From Campylorhamphus procurvoides (lineage: Eukaryota > Chordata > Aves > Passeriformes > Dendrocolaptidae): 64,000 bases of DNA. The translations under genes and the position numbers were made by a program. The notes beneath the pieces were generated by a model. The model saw only the letters and a program-made list of their open reading frames with translations, ran no database searches and had not been told where the DNA came from. Location of the stretch: NCBI GenBank assembly GCA_013396655.1, contig WBMV01000298.1:2535430-2599429 (forward strand), written 5' to 3'. This document shows positions 18,001 to 29,715 of the stretch, piece by piece (the first letter of the stretch is position 1; every line of letters begins with the position of its first letter).

Positions 18001-19528
18001 TCATGCACTTTCCAAGCCAACTGGATGCCACCCACCGCTGGAATCTGTGTATCTGGAGTGGCCCAGGGCTGTACCCAAGTTGGTAAATCTGTGCAAATAC
18101 ATGACTTTCAGATCTGAACTGGCTTGCTTTTGCCTAACTTGGAGTGTGGGCGAGGGAGTCCACACCTATCCATACACCCTCAGAAGGCTCACATGTTTGG
18201 TGCCTCAGACGAGTGTGAAAACTACTTAGATTAGGGGTGCAGGGACTGTACAAGCTGATGTAGCAGGGTTGAAGGGGTTTAAGATCCCAGAAGAAATGCA
18301 GTAACAATATCTGCCACCCAGGGTACCACAGCAGCATGCTCAGGAGCCATGTGCACCATCTCTCTGGTCACTCCTGTGTGACAATGTGGTGTCTGGGGGC
18401 AGACTAGTCTGATACACCAATGCTGTGTAGCATGTCACCAGTAGTGACACCTTATTCTTACATCTTTGATTGCCCTCCCCTCTGTTGTGCTGAGTTCCTA
18501 GGCAACACTGCACAGTGGAAATGGTTCCTCCTGGTTAGAGCATGCCTTCCTTGTCTGTCACCATACTTCATGTTGTGCATTGCTCCTCAACAAATGTACA
18601 ACCCCCTGCTCATGCTGCAGTGAGCACAGCCATCTACTCCATCAAGTTGTGTTCCAATACACTGACTGATGTTTGTGTATTTGGAAGCAAATGTTTGTCT
18701 GTTATAGGTGTATGACAGATTATTTTTAATTGCTAATAAGATTCCAGTACGGAAAGATTATTACACCCTTCACTATATGGTCATCTGCATAAACAAGACC
18801 TTTATTTTTCACACTGAATTTCCATTTTGCCATCTTAGTAAAAATCTATGGTTATGTGAACGTGCGTGGGTCGCACTGTTTCCGCTGTGACTGAAATGGG
18901 ACCATTCCCACGCTACTTGAAGCTTTACATTCTTGGCTCCTGAGATTACCTGCTAGCAAATAGCTGTGGCCATGTCTTCCTTTGATGAAGATGTTCTTAT
19001 CTTAGCTGAGGTGTGGAGTGCTTCATCTTGCAACATTTCTGCTACCCCCCTCAGGCAGAGAAAGAGAGAGAGAACACAGGAAGAATGACAACTTGTACTT
19101 TCCAAATCACAACCTCATAAGGACAACAGTTGATAACAAGCCTAAGCAAAACTGAACTACTGACTCACCCTCCTCTTTCCTGGCCTACTGGGAAAGATTG
19201 AGGATTTCTGTACAATTGGTAAGATTGCCTTCAATTAGATCCTTCTCTTTTTTTCATCGTTAAAGGAACTGAAGCTTCTTTAGACTGTATATTTATTATA
19301 AACACTTGTTTCCATTTTTTCCGCCTGAGTTAGGCTGCTAACAGATCAGTGGATCTGTGATAGAAATGGGGCATATGTTTGTTTTCTTGTGTGCCTGTTA
19401 CAATCTGCTTGAATACTGCAGAAAGAACTTCAGATTCGAATATTTTCCCCAACAAAATTAAAACTCAAACCAAGTTATCCGTTTATTCCAAAAACTGATT
19501 TTTTTATTAATTAATTGCTAAGAGATGC

Positions 19529-19548
19529 AGAGAGAGAGAGAGAGAGAA
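19529..19548. repeat. (AG)n microsatellite
   Basis: An uninterrupted run of about ten AG dinucleotides in an AG-rich context. Confidence 0.95.
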
Positions 19549-22500
19549 TAAGGAAAGATTGGAAAAATGCAGAGATTAACTTTTTAGAAGCAGAGAGAAA
19601 GAGTACCACCATAAATTACCGCTCTGGAATAATGTCACTTGAATTTACATGGCTGGCCCACACTTTATAAGGTGTCATTTGTCCAATTTAACTGTAGGAG
19701 CATCGCTTCTGTCACTGTAGATCAATTTTAATCCAGGTTCTGCAATGTAGGTGCTGCAACAAAAGCAGCTGAGCCTTAGCCGACAGCAGCCTCCTCCACT
19801 GCACAATCATAACAAATTCCCACAGCACAGGCCATTCTTTGCCCCAAGTAAGGCAGGGAGTCCTGAGGGAAAACCACAGAAGTTTGTAATTACATCTTTA
19901 AAAGAGCTTATGATAATATTAAGGAGGAGTCTGGAGTAACATTTCACAAGAAAATTGAATTTACTTTTTCATTCTTGATTTTGCAAATGTAAGTTTCTTC
20001 TAACAATTTAAAAATATTGTCATACACTGTTTTGAACAAGTCAACAACTGAAAGAGAAGGGGTGTCTCTGAGTGAAAGCTCTGCCTGGGTCATCACCAGC
20101 GCTAGGTAGTTTATTTGGCATGTTTCCATCAGCTAAGCTCACATTCTAGGTGATGGCAATACTGTCATCTCCTGGGCGCTAGAGGGGGATGGATACACAT
20201 ACTTTGTTGGTGGATTTCAGAGCTGAAGGAACGGTGCTTCTTGTTTCAATTCCAGAAAATAAAAGAAGTGGTGGCAAAGCTTTTTCTCCTCATTGTTTCT
20301 CTCTCCATCTCTGTCTCCTTTTTTTTTTCTTTTTTTTTTTCCCAGAAGCAGGGATTTCTTCGCTTGCCTTCTTTTTGCTTTCTGTTCATTTCTGTCTCTG
20401 CTTCTTTATTCCAGTACATTATTTCCTTTGGCTTCTAAAGGCTGTCTTGTGCTGTGTGTGGGAGAGCTCCCGCTTTTGGTCCTAACCTTTGCTCACAATC
20501 CCTCACCTCTCCTGTTTCTGCCTGTTTCTTGTACTCGCACAGCCTCCACCTTCATATGAAGTCTATTTACAGTAGATACAGATTCTTACTCTGTCCTCAG
20601 CTAGACAGGAGTATCTCAGCCCCTTTGAACAAGATACCAAGCAAATGATTATTACAACTCATTCTCCCTCTGTGATCAGGTCTGTGAGATGGGGAATGTT
20701 TGGTTACACAGAGCATTAGCTCTATGAGTTCTTTTAATTGCATATGTACTAAAGAAGTGTTTTGTTAAAGATCTGTTCAATCTCGTATTCAGAGCACAGT
20801 GAGGTGAGGTCCATGAGTATCAGATCTTGTGGGAGTTCCCTCTGAAGCCTAGTATTTGACTTCATGGTAGAAGGTAAAGTCATCTTGAAAACCCAGGGTG
20901 TTGATCGTGATCTTCACCATGGAGCGTTGGGCATTCTTTTCAGATGGCTGGTTATGTAGACACATACCAGGCTAAAAGAGTCATCACCAAATACAGCACT
21001 GTCTTCCAGGTGAGCTAAGCCATGGGAACTTTTTGGCCCTCCAGTTCAAAGAGAGTTGAGTTGAAGCCATTGTATACCTTATAAATTCAAAGACTTTGAA
21101 GTCAATTTTGATAAGAAGTAAAGCTATAAGTGGAGACTGCCTGTTGTGTTCTCAGTAGCCTGGGTTCAAGTTGTTGGTGAGTCACTAAGCAGGCCTTTGG
21201 CTTATGAAAGGAAGCTGGACTCTACATAGAAATGAGCTCTATTAATAAGCTGGTTCTGTCCCTCTCTCCTGCCTTTTTTGATCTCCTTTGCTGCACTTCT
21301 CTCTAAGCCCCTGTGACTGTTTCTCATTTTACATGTTTTCTGTGTTTTCTGCCTCTGTCTAAAATTCCTCATTCTTCCCACTGAGTGGAGGGTATTTCTT
21401 CCCCTCTCTGCATTCTTCACACCAGCAATGGAAGCACTGAGATCAGAGCAGGGATCTTCTTCCCATTCCTGCTGCAGAAGTTGCTGCATGTGCAAGGCCA
21501 GCTGGGTCCTGCTCCTTCCACTCTGGCCCGCACTGCACTTTCATTGTGCAAGTGGAGCACCTCATGTAGAGGCAGAAGCTGTTAGGATGTGGGAGGTGTT
21601 CGAGTGAGAGACACTTGTATGTCTACAACCAAACTATATTGTCCATACCAAATACCATTTTTGAATGTATACTGCTTGGTTAAATTTTAAGAGTAGACAA
21701 TTAATAATGGAATATCCTGTTACCACGCACCAATTGATTCATGGCAGTACTATTGAACAACTTTAACAAAAAAATAAACCCTACTGAAAATTTTTACTCT
21801 GAGGGCTTTACATTGAAAATATCAGTATAAAAAGCTTTACTTCTTCAAGGTTTAGTTAACTTGTAACATACAGAGGTGAGCTATGTTGTCTGTAGAGGTT
21901 GTTATTTCCATGATCATCACTAGTACCCAGGAGCCTAGTTGGTTCGTCTTGTTTGGGGTTTGCTTTTTGCCCCTTATTTCTACAATTTATTCCTCAATTG
22001 CAAAAGCAAGGAAAAAGGGTGTAGTTTTTTTTGCCAAAACTGGTAGGTGGTAAACTAGTATTATTTAAAATTCTTTTTTCCTTGGTTGACTTTAAAAGAA
22101 AGTCCTTTGAACATCCATCTCCACTGATGTGCATTTGTATATATATACAAGTTCTCTTTCTTATGAGTTTAGCTTGACATTCTAAGGAAGTGTAGATTAA
22201 GCTATCCTATTCTTTGTCCCCCTGTCTGTCTGTCAGTCCCCATTTGGTGAATTTGAGCCCCCTTGACAAACAAAACTAGATTGGACTCACTACTGAAAAA
22301 CCTGAGAAATTAATTCCTCTAGGTGTCATGGAAACCACTGGCAGAGGAAGGGAACAGGTAAGGGATACAAATAGTTTCCCTTACTATAGCTAAAGTATAA
22401 TAAGCTCAATATTTTTCTTATCCTGACAGATGACCAGGCAATACACATGTGCTGCCTCGTCTCCAGCCAGATGGATAGGAGACAGCAAGATGTTGTGAAG

Positions 22501-23379
22501 AATGCCATAGTGCACTTAGAGGTGGAGATATGGAACTCTTTCAGTGAGAGATGGAGAAACAGATTGTACACATCTGTAGGAAACCATATTTTAGCATTTC
22601 TGCTGTCCAAGGAACATCTGACATCTGTTTGGAGGGTAGTGAGGGTAATTATAAAAGAGTGTAGGGAGGGTTTAAGGGAAAAAGCCTTAAATATGTGGGA
22701 AACTGGGCTACATTTGTTTCATAAAGTATGGCACGACACACTAGCTTTCAGCCTTTGTTATTGCTATCCTGGAAACAATCCTGAACAACGGCTTTTGTCT
22801 AGTCAACAAGTTTTTGATTCATGTTGTTCAATTTCTTAGTTAGGGAAGAACTTTGTAAACATTAGGAGGAGGATTTAATGCCCACAGTTTACTGCAAGAC
22901 TTAGAAAAGAACCTATAGGAAAGCAGCAAAGGGACCTCCGTCAAGAAGTTACAGCCAGGGACTAGAGTTTCCAGTGGAACAAAAAAGAGATTGGGGTCAG
23001 GGACTGACATTCTAGGAAAAGGAAGGATTTATACTGATTTTGCTTTTGACCAGCCTTTTATGTATCTATTCATCTTCAACTGAGTAAAACTTACCATTGC
23101 CCCTGCTCCTGAAAGCCAAAACTTCTGGAAAGCCAAAAACTTATAGTATAAACAGCTGTAAAAATGCTCACTAGAAATAATGTGGTTGAACCTAGCACAA
23201 CTGGAAAGTATGCTGGTGCTCCTGGACAGTCTTTGAATACTTTAAAGATTTTTGAAAGCACACAATCATGAAATGCTTAGTTTTCTGTGCTCTTAATTCT
23301 AAAATGTTACAAAGTTACTTCATCATAAAGAAAAAAAATATGGGGTAGAAAGATGCACCAATGATTTGTTTGAAGTGTG

Positions 23380-23385
23380 TTTATT
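23380..23385 (-). terminator. Poly(A) signal AATAAA of the NR0B-like gene
   Basis: A canonical AATAAA hexamer on the minus strand, 65 bases downstream of the stop codon at 23450-23452. It predicts a short 3' UTR of about 80-90 bases and supports an intact transcription unit. Confidence 0.7.
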
Positions 23386-23449
23386 TAGCTCATCATAACC
23401 TCTCTTCTCTTCAAAAATAGATATTTGAAAGCTCAGATATCATCTGTTT

Positions 23450-23703
23450 TCAAAGCCAGTTTGACTTGATATCTAGGGTTTCTATAAGTAATACATTTAG
23501 GGTGGCCTCTCCTAGAACGGGCCTGAAGAAGAGCTCTTCAATAGCATCTGCATCAATGTCTTGAAGAGAGACAATTAGCTGAAGAATCCAAGCAAACCTG
23601 CCTAGGTTTCCAGGGAACATTGTTGAGATGAACTCCATCAAGGCTTGCTGAGCTTCCTGCTGCAGTGTTTGTACATAGGGGAGACTTTTTAGGATACAGC
23701 ATC
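23450..23703 (-). CDS. NR0B-like exon 2
   Basis: 254 coding bases from acceptor TTTTGACAG (ending 23704) to TGA at 23450-23452. After the split Gly codon it reads [21 protein letters not shown], which aligns without gaps with the SHP stretch after Asn-Pro-Asp and shares [16 protein letters not shown] matches the family's L-F-F-R-P-I-I-G signature near the C terminus. Confidence 0.92.
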
Positions 23704-26700
23704 CTGTCAAAACAAAAAGTAAAATAGCAAAAAGTAAACACTTCTGTGCCTTGTGTGATGATGGGTGTCTGGATTTCCGGCTTATGACACTACTTTCGCT
23801 ATAGAAAAAAATAAACACTTTCTAAACATATTTTTGGTAAAAGACGATATGTGTTATTCAATAATTTGAAGGAGCATTGAGCAATGTTGTAAGCACATTG
23901 GAATCTGCCCTGTAATGGTAACAGCTTTGTAATGGTAACAGCAGGTAACTGACTCAGTACAGATGGACAAGAAGCTTTATTGTGTTGTCTACCCACCAAA
24001 TGTTGCTGAGAACATAGTCTGAGTAGGTGGAAAAATTCTAGCTCTAATCTACACTAGGTAGGTAACATCAGGAAGATGGAGATGGTGGTTTGGAACAATA
24101 AGCAGGCTCACAGCCTGAAAACATGGGTTTCCAGTCTATGCAGCCCCATCTCCATTCTGTTAGTGTCTCTACTTACTAGACTAAGCTGGGGCACTATGGT
24201 TCACCATGCTATCTAGATATTTTTATTTACAATCAAGCATAAAGGTTCTTTGTGAGACTCATCATGACCCTCAGGAGTGGGCCCTGGTTTTGCGCTCCCT
24301 TTCTTCAGCTATTTCAGGAGAGATCTCTGCCCTATGGAGTCATACTCGAGCCTCGATCACATACCTCCTATAGCATATGACCTGCTGGCTCGAGGTTGTT
24401 TGTGGGTGCCAGGGCTCAGTGCAAGGGACACCCTGTGTTGATCCTTTGCCTCTGGAGGGACTGTCTTGTCACTTAGCCCTCAGCAGTCTGTTGCCCCCTG
24501 TTCTTACCGCCTAAGGATAACAATGTCTTTTCTTTCCTAGAATTGCTGCAGCCTGGGCAGAGGTAGGACACACTCGAGGCCTGTTTGGTATTTTTTACAG
24601 TGACTGACTCCATATGTCCCTGGGATGGGATCTGAATAGCTTATACCATGGAGTGTTTCACACAGGATAATTCATTTAAGTGTGGGACGTTCTGCCTTCT
24701 TGCCTAGTGCCCTGTACTAGGGCAAAGCCAACCTGGTTGGGTTTTCTTCAGCCTGTAACTGACTGCCCTTCATCAGCCTTCAGCAGCTCTCTTCTTCCTA
24801 GACATCACTGCCAGAGGAGAAGCCTCAGCCAAACTTGCAACCTGGCTAGCCAGAAGTGGAGACTTTGGAAAAGTTATCATCTCCCCTGGGATTACCAGCA
24901 GCTGCAAGCCATGAGGATGATTCCAAATGTTAGATTTTTCGTGGAAAGGAAATTGTCAGGATTTTGTATATTCAGGATGAAAATGCAATTGTTTATTTCC
25001 CTTCAATATGCTTAATTTCCCCATTTGGTCTTCTTTTCTGTGTAATCAAACACTGGGTTTAATTTACATATAATGAGACACTTCTTGTTTTGACATCTGC
25101 TGTAATAATATTCAGTCCAAAATGTTTTCAGCTGAACTATAAACCTCTTAAAAGTATCTTTTTTAACAGAAATCCTGCCACAGCCTTGATGGAGTTTTAA
25201 TATATATATATATATGTATGTATAGAAAACACTTCATAAGTACATATATATATGGCACTGATTCATTAGCAGCATTGTTTTTCACTCTTCATTGTGCAGT
25301 TCCAATTGCTTTTCAGACAACTCTCAAAAGCACAAGAACATTTTCACCTCACTCTGTGCTGTTCCTGTGTGGCAGAACACTCCTAGCTGCCCCTTCCTTT
25401 GACTTATTGCCTGAGTCCTAGTAGAGAAGACCTTGCAGCTGGACCCTTTACCCATAGACACTGTGACCTCTCCAAAGCCACCTAGCCAAGGCTGCCTTGG
25501 GAAGAGCAGGGGTGTCAATATGTTCTGGAGAATTTGGATTCTACCAATGCAAAGTGCTTCTTTCCTCTCCAGGCTGGGCACATGCTTTCTCCTTCGCAGG
25601 TTCTAGCTGGCCCATGTGTAGTCAACCAGTAACCCAGCCAGAGCCTCCTGCACAGAGGTGCTGCACAGGTGCTGCTTTTATTGCCAGCTCTGGGGCCCTC
25701 AACATAGGAAGGACATGGACCTGCTGGAGCAAGTCCAGAGAAGGGCCCTGAAGATGATCAGAGGACTGAACCACCTCTCCTATGAAGACATGCTGAGAGA
25801 GTTGGGGTTGTTCAGCTGGGAGAAGAGAAAGCTTTGGGAAGACCTTATAGCACCTTCCAGCATCTAAAGGGGCCTTACAAGAAAGCTGGAGAGGGACATT
25901 TCACAAGGGCCTGTAGTGATAGGACAATTGGTAATGGCCTTGAAATGAAAGAAGGTAGGTAGGTTCAGATTAGGTATTAGGCAGAAATTCTATACTGTGA
26001 GAGGGGTGAGGCACTGGAACAGCTTGCCCAGAGATGTTGTGAATGCCACAACCCTAGAAGTTGGCCAGAAGGGCAGTCTGGATGGAGTTTTGAGCAACCT
26101 GATCTAGTGTCCCTGTTTATGGCAGGGGCATTGGACTAAGTGATTTTTAAGGTGCCTTCCAACCACAACCATTCTATGATTCTAGTGGCAGAAGCTACTT
26201 TACATCATGCTGCCTATCAGCCTCTCAACAAAGGGATTTTTTTAATGATAGTAAGCACAAAGTGCCACAAGGGATCATCCAGAGCATAAGCAAAGCTTTG
26301 CCATCCTTGTCATACTTCTTATGAAAGTGTTGGCTGCTACAACTGCATGCCTGGATGTCCTGTTGAACTCCAACTCATAACCCAGCTCTGGACTGCTCTG
26401 TACCTGGCCCTTCCCCATTGCCTTGGTCAGTTTTGGTGGTCCTAACAGAAGAAGTAAAACATTCAGGGTGGGTGGGAGCCCTCATGAGGTACTTCATGAT
26501 CCAAAAGAAGATTTACCATTTTCACTGCTGGTGGCTCCCTGTAATCCTCTTATAACCGAGGCCTGCAAAATATTAACATTTTGCCAAACATCACACCAGA
26601 ACTTGAAAAGCTTGAAAATGTGCTGCATGTGTGCAGAAAACATTTTCTGAGTTTGGTGGAAAATGTTAAAAAACTATTAAAAATAGTAATTAAGGAATGA

Positions 26701-28757
26701 CAGCTGTACAGATTTGTTTGCGGCAAAGCACAGTTTGGGCTGTGTACCTGTTTGCTGTTTGCCCCGAGTACCTGTTTCAGTTCAGAGTTAGACTGTGACT
26801 GTTTCATCTGGAGTCAGTCCAGGCTTACCTAGAGTTCTCTAGGCTGCCTTCTACAGCTCATAGAGAAATATTCCAGAGAATAGGTTCACCTCACCTAAGA
26901 GTCAGGTGACATTCCTGTACAATGGAATGTGTCTGCAGAGAGCATTAAGGGCTGCTGACCTTCTCATACAGGTGGAGTAGCAGCAGGCCCTAGAAGGCAC
27001 AAATCCAGAATATAACCCTGCTTCTGCTGCTTTCTCCTGAAGTGAAAATCAGATTTTACCCACAGAGATAATAAAAATGCTAGTTAAACTGTGTAAGCTG
27101 CTGCAGATGAGGCAGTTCTCCACATTCATCCTGGATATAACTGGTGGTCTCTTTCAGCCTGATTTTATTGTGAAAAAACTGACAAAATAACTTGCACTGA
27201 AATGAACTCCACTGGTTTGATGCTGCAGCATAGACACACAAGGCAATACCCAACATCTGGATGACATTATACCTCAAGAATCAGAATCTGAATCCCATTG
27301 GAAACAAATATAAAGTCATACAGCCTTTGAGCAGCCTATAAACCATTCACCACAAGAAGTATAATGGAATAACTGAAGCATTCAAGTATCCTTTTGGTGC
27401 AATCCCAAGTATAGCACACTGCTGACAGTGCAGCCAACAGCAGTGATTGCTGTGGAAGGAGCCAGGGATCTGAGCCAGAGCAGGCTGAAGTCAATAAGTC
27501 TTTCCATTTACTTTAGTGTACTTAGAGCTCAGCTTGTAATGACTCATGCACTCCATGGTGCTGACTGAGGCGACCTTCCTTCCTAAAGAGCCTGAACTTG
27601 GCATCAGAAGTGAGAGGATGCAATCACTAGTCTTAGTTTGCTCTATGATTGGTGTCCCAAGCTTTGAATATAGAGATACTAAATTATATAAATAATGGAT
27701 ATAAATAAATAAAAGCTGTGTAACATCAACACAGCATCTTTTTGCTTCATTGATGACAATCAGATGATAAGGATTATTTTATCTTTTCCAGAATTCTTGT
27801 TACAGCGGAAGCCTTTGTTAAAGTACTTGTAATGCTTACACCACATACCCATGTACCATCTCTCCTTTGCTGTACCATGGGTGAGGCTTTTGTATTACCT
27901 TTGAACTGGAAATTCATTTGAAGTAACATTGTTAATTATTTATGATTTAAAATTTGTCTAATAGAAGTTGTTTTGGCTTACAGTGGGTGACCTACTGCAC
28001 ACATCCAAGGAACTGAAATAAACCACTTCAGACAGAAAAATCATTAAATTGTGGAATATGGATTTTTGAGAACATTTAGCTCTATTCATAGACAAAGTAA
28101 AACTAAACATTTGTCTATATACAAATGAAAATGCCAAATGTCTTTCTAAGCCCATAATCATCTGTGTAGTTTCCAGGAGGACTTACCAGAATTAAAAAGA
28201 ATAATTCCTTTAAGATAGGCATATTCTTTTGCACTTATGTCCAGGTCCCAGAATTTCCACAATAAATTCTTCATCTTCTGAACTTCTGCTAAAGATGCTC
28301 CTGATGATGAGCTGCCCGGTTCATTGCTAGCTGTCAAAGACTGATTGAGGAGAATTTCCTTCAATAAACTGGGGGCTGAAATCTCTCTCAGTTCAAAATC
28401 CACTCCTTCCTGTGCCATGCCCAGAACAAAAAGAGGGGCCCAGTTCTGCTCTATGAGGACAAGCTGATCATCCAAAGGCATGTAATAAAAAGAAGGCAAG
28501 TTTCTAATAAAAGCTGAAGTCTTCAAGAGCACTTCAGAAGCTCTTCTGCACGTGGCTTCTGGAGTTTTCAGGACAACTCTTCTGTCCAAACAAGAGCAGC
28601 CCTTGCTTCCTGGGGAGCAGTGGGGACTGCAATGCTGCTGGTGCCACTTGGTCTCACTTCCATGCTCTTTGTTAAGGATCTGGTACAGGATGCTCTTAGT
28701 ATGGTCTGTCTTGCACTGACATTTCCCAGATTTCTTAGTTGGGGTCTTGGCAGCCAT
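23450..28757 (-). CDS. NR0B-class orphan nuclear receptor (DAX-1/SHP-like), two exons, 274 aa
   Basis: NR0B receptors lack the zinc-finger DNA-binding domain and act as corepressors by dimerising with other nuclear receptors. Exon 1 is 28187-28757 and exon 2 is 23450-23703; joined they give 274 codons, close to SHP (about 257-260) and much shorter than human DAX-1. Residues 1-75 are Cys-rich with one DAX/SHP-type repeat; KSILYQIL (21-28) is LxxLL-like. The ligand-binding fold starts near residue 70 ([31 protein letters not shown]) and includes [16 protein letters not shown] (175-190), [11 protein letters not shown] and a C-terminal AF-2-like LLIETL. No C4 zinc finger is present. The phase 1 intron sits exactly where DAX-1 and SHP have theirs, with GTAAGT and TTTTGACAG ends. 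I chose the ATG at 28757 by alignment with the SHP N terminus; another in-frame ATG at 28805 would add 16 residues. Some segments resemble SHP and others DAX-1, so orthology is open. No stops or frameshifts are seen. Confidence 0.9.
23911..23942. repeat. Short tandem duplication, 17-base period
   Basis: The 15-mer tgtaatggtaacagc occurs twice, starting at 23911 and 23928. It lies about 210 bases upstream of the exon 2 acceptor of the NR0B-like gene, inside the intron. Confidence 0.9.
25199..25226. repeat. (TA)n / TATG simple repeat
   Basis: A run of TA dinucleotides followed by two TATG units. A second short TA run follows at about 25242-25252. Confidence 0.9.
25680..26187 (+). mobile_element. 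CR1 LINE 3' end
   Basis: Sense-orientation CR1 3' end: ggaaggacatggacctgctg, then agtccagagaagggccctga, agagagttggggttgttcag, ggcactggaacagcttgccc and the terminal accattctatgattcta. This is the order of a bird CR1 3' region. It lies antisense in the NR0B-like intron. The open frames at 25497-25867 are CR1 sequence, not a gene. Confidence 0.93.
28187..28757 (-). CDS. NR0B-like exon 1
   Basis: 571 coding bases: 190 codons plus one base, ending at donor G|GTAAGT (intron starts at 28186). It encodes the Cys-rich N terminus and the first two thirds of the ligand-binding fold. A Ser/Gly-rich loop (residues about 131-145, ending GSSSSGAS) lies between the first helices and the conserved [15 protein letters not shown] helix; SHP and DAX-1 have a variable loop at the same place. 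Confidence 0.92.
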
Positions 28758-29542
28758 AGAGCCAGAATTCCCTGTGGCAGGAACAGCATGTATGGAGCTA
28801 TGCATCAACAGCAGCAGAGAGCATTTCTGCCACACAGCGAGGCATTGTGTGTTTTCATAGACATGGGCGGTTGGAAAGTAACATGACCCCTATTTGTGAA
28901 GTTACCTTAAACTTTATTTGCACTGGTCTGTTTTGAACAAGGCGGGGCTGCAGGCTGCCAGTATCGCACCGCGCCACTCTAACCCCAGGGCAGTGGGAGG
29001 GTTCACGCCTGCCATGGGCATGGGCACCTCTTACCATGGTGCTCCAGTGCAGGCAGGCTGTGCCTGGCCTTCTGTCACCAGGCAGTGGCCTTTTTCCAAA
29101 GGCCAGCTATGTAACACATGCAGCCTGCCCCTGAGGGGGCATAAGTGAAGAAGGCACAAGCTGTCTGGTTTTAGTGATACACTGACCTTGTGTACTAGCT
29201 AATGCCATGGGGGGCATAGAAATCCATTTATACTTGTAAGTGGTAAGCATCAACAGTGTCAGCAGTCCCTTGAGTAGGCACTTCTTGTTTAAAGGAGACA
29301 TCTGAAGATGCTGTGGATGTTTACCATTATTTTTCACAGAGCACTTAATAGTGTTCATACTTTAACTAGCAGGATGTGTGATACCTATGACCCAGAGATG
29401 GAAATTCCAGGTTTAGGAATTATTTCTTATTTTTCTGTGAGATTTGAGAGAAATTTCAGAGAAGGTCAGCTGCTATAGCTCATGATAATGTTACCTCTTG
29501 GATTTCAAAAATCATAATTTCAAACACAGAACATGCAGACTT

Positions 29543-29715
29543 AGAATCATAGAATCAGTTAGGTTGGAAAAGACCTTTAAGATCATTGAGTCCAACCATT
29601 AACCCAGCACTGTCAAGTTCACCACTAAACCATGTCTTTCAGCACCACATTTACCTGTCTTTGAAATACCTCCAGGAATGATGATTCAATCACTTCCCTG
29701 AGCAGCTTGGGTGTC
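29543..29715 (-). mobile_element. CR1 LINE 3' fragment
   Basis: The plus strand starts with agaatcatagaatcagttag, then gttggaaaagacctttaaga, accattaacccagcactg, ctttgaaatacctccaggaa and cacttccctgagcagcttgg. This is the reverse complement of a bird CR1 3' end. Confidence 0.9.

Larger units (their letters stand above)
8641..23379. other. Intergenic region between the BCKDHB 5' end and the NR0B-like gene
   Basis: About 14.7 kb without a recognisable gene. It holds simple repeats: (AT)n at 15056-15083, (AG)n at 19529-19548, an A15 run near 17162, and a pyrimidine-rich stretch at about 20285-20560. A purine-rich plus strand at about 17100-17700 produces several overlapping minus-strand frames. 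A 180-codon plus-strand frame at 8641-9183 starts at the end of a CR1 copy and resembles no family I know. A segment at 12360-12605 is open on both strands and is discussed under findings. Confidence 0.7.
23704..28186 (-). other. NR0B-like intron
   Basis: About 4.5 kb with canonical GT...AG ends. It contains a CR1 copy in the opposite orientation (25680-26187), a TA-rich simple repeat near 25200, and a 17-base direct duplication at 23911-23942. I see no other exon in it. Confidence 0.85.

Noticed and set aside
22447..22839. 130-codon plus-strand frame just downstream of the NR0B-like gene
   Set aside because: No domain, no splice or poly(A) support, and no resemblance to a family I know.
25497..25867. 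Frames of 84 and 69 codons mentioning [20 protein letters not shown]
   Set aside because: They translate a CR1 3' end, not a host gene.
28158..28835. Longer version of NR0B exon 1 starting at 28835 and reading through to 28158
   Set aside because: The codon at 28835 is GTG, not ATG, and the last nine codons read through the GTAAGT donor into the intron.
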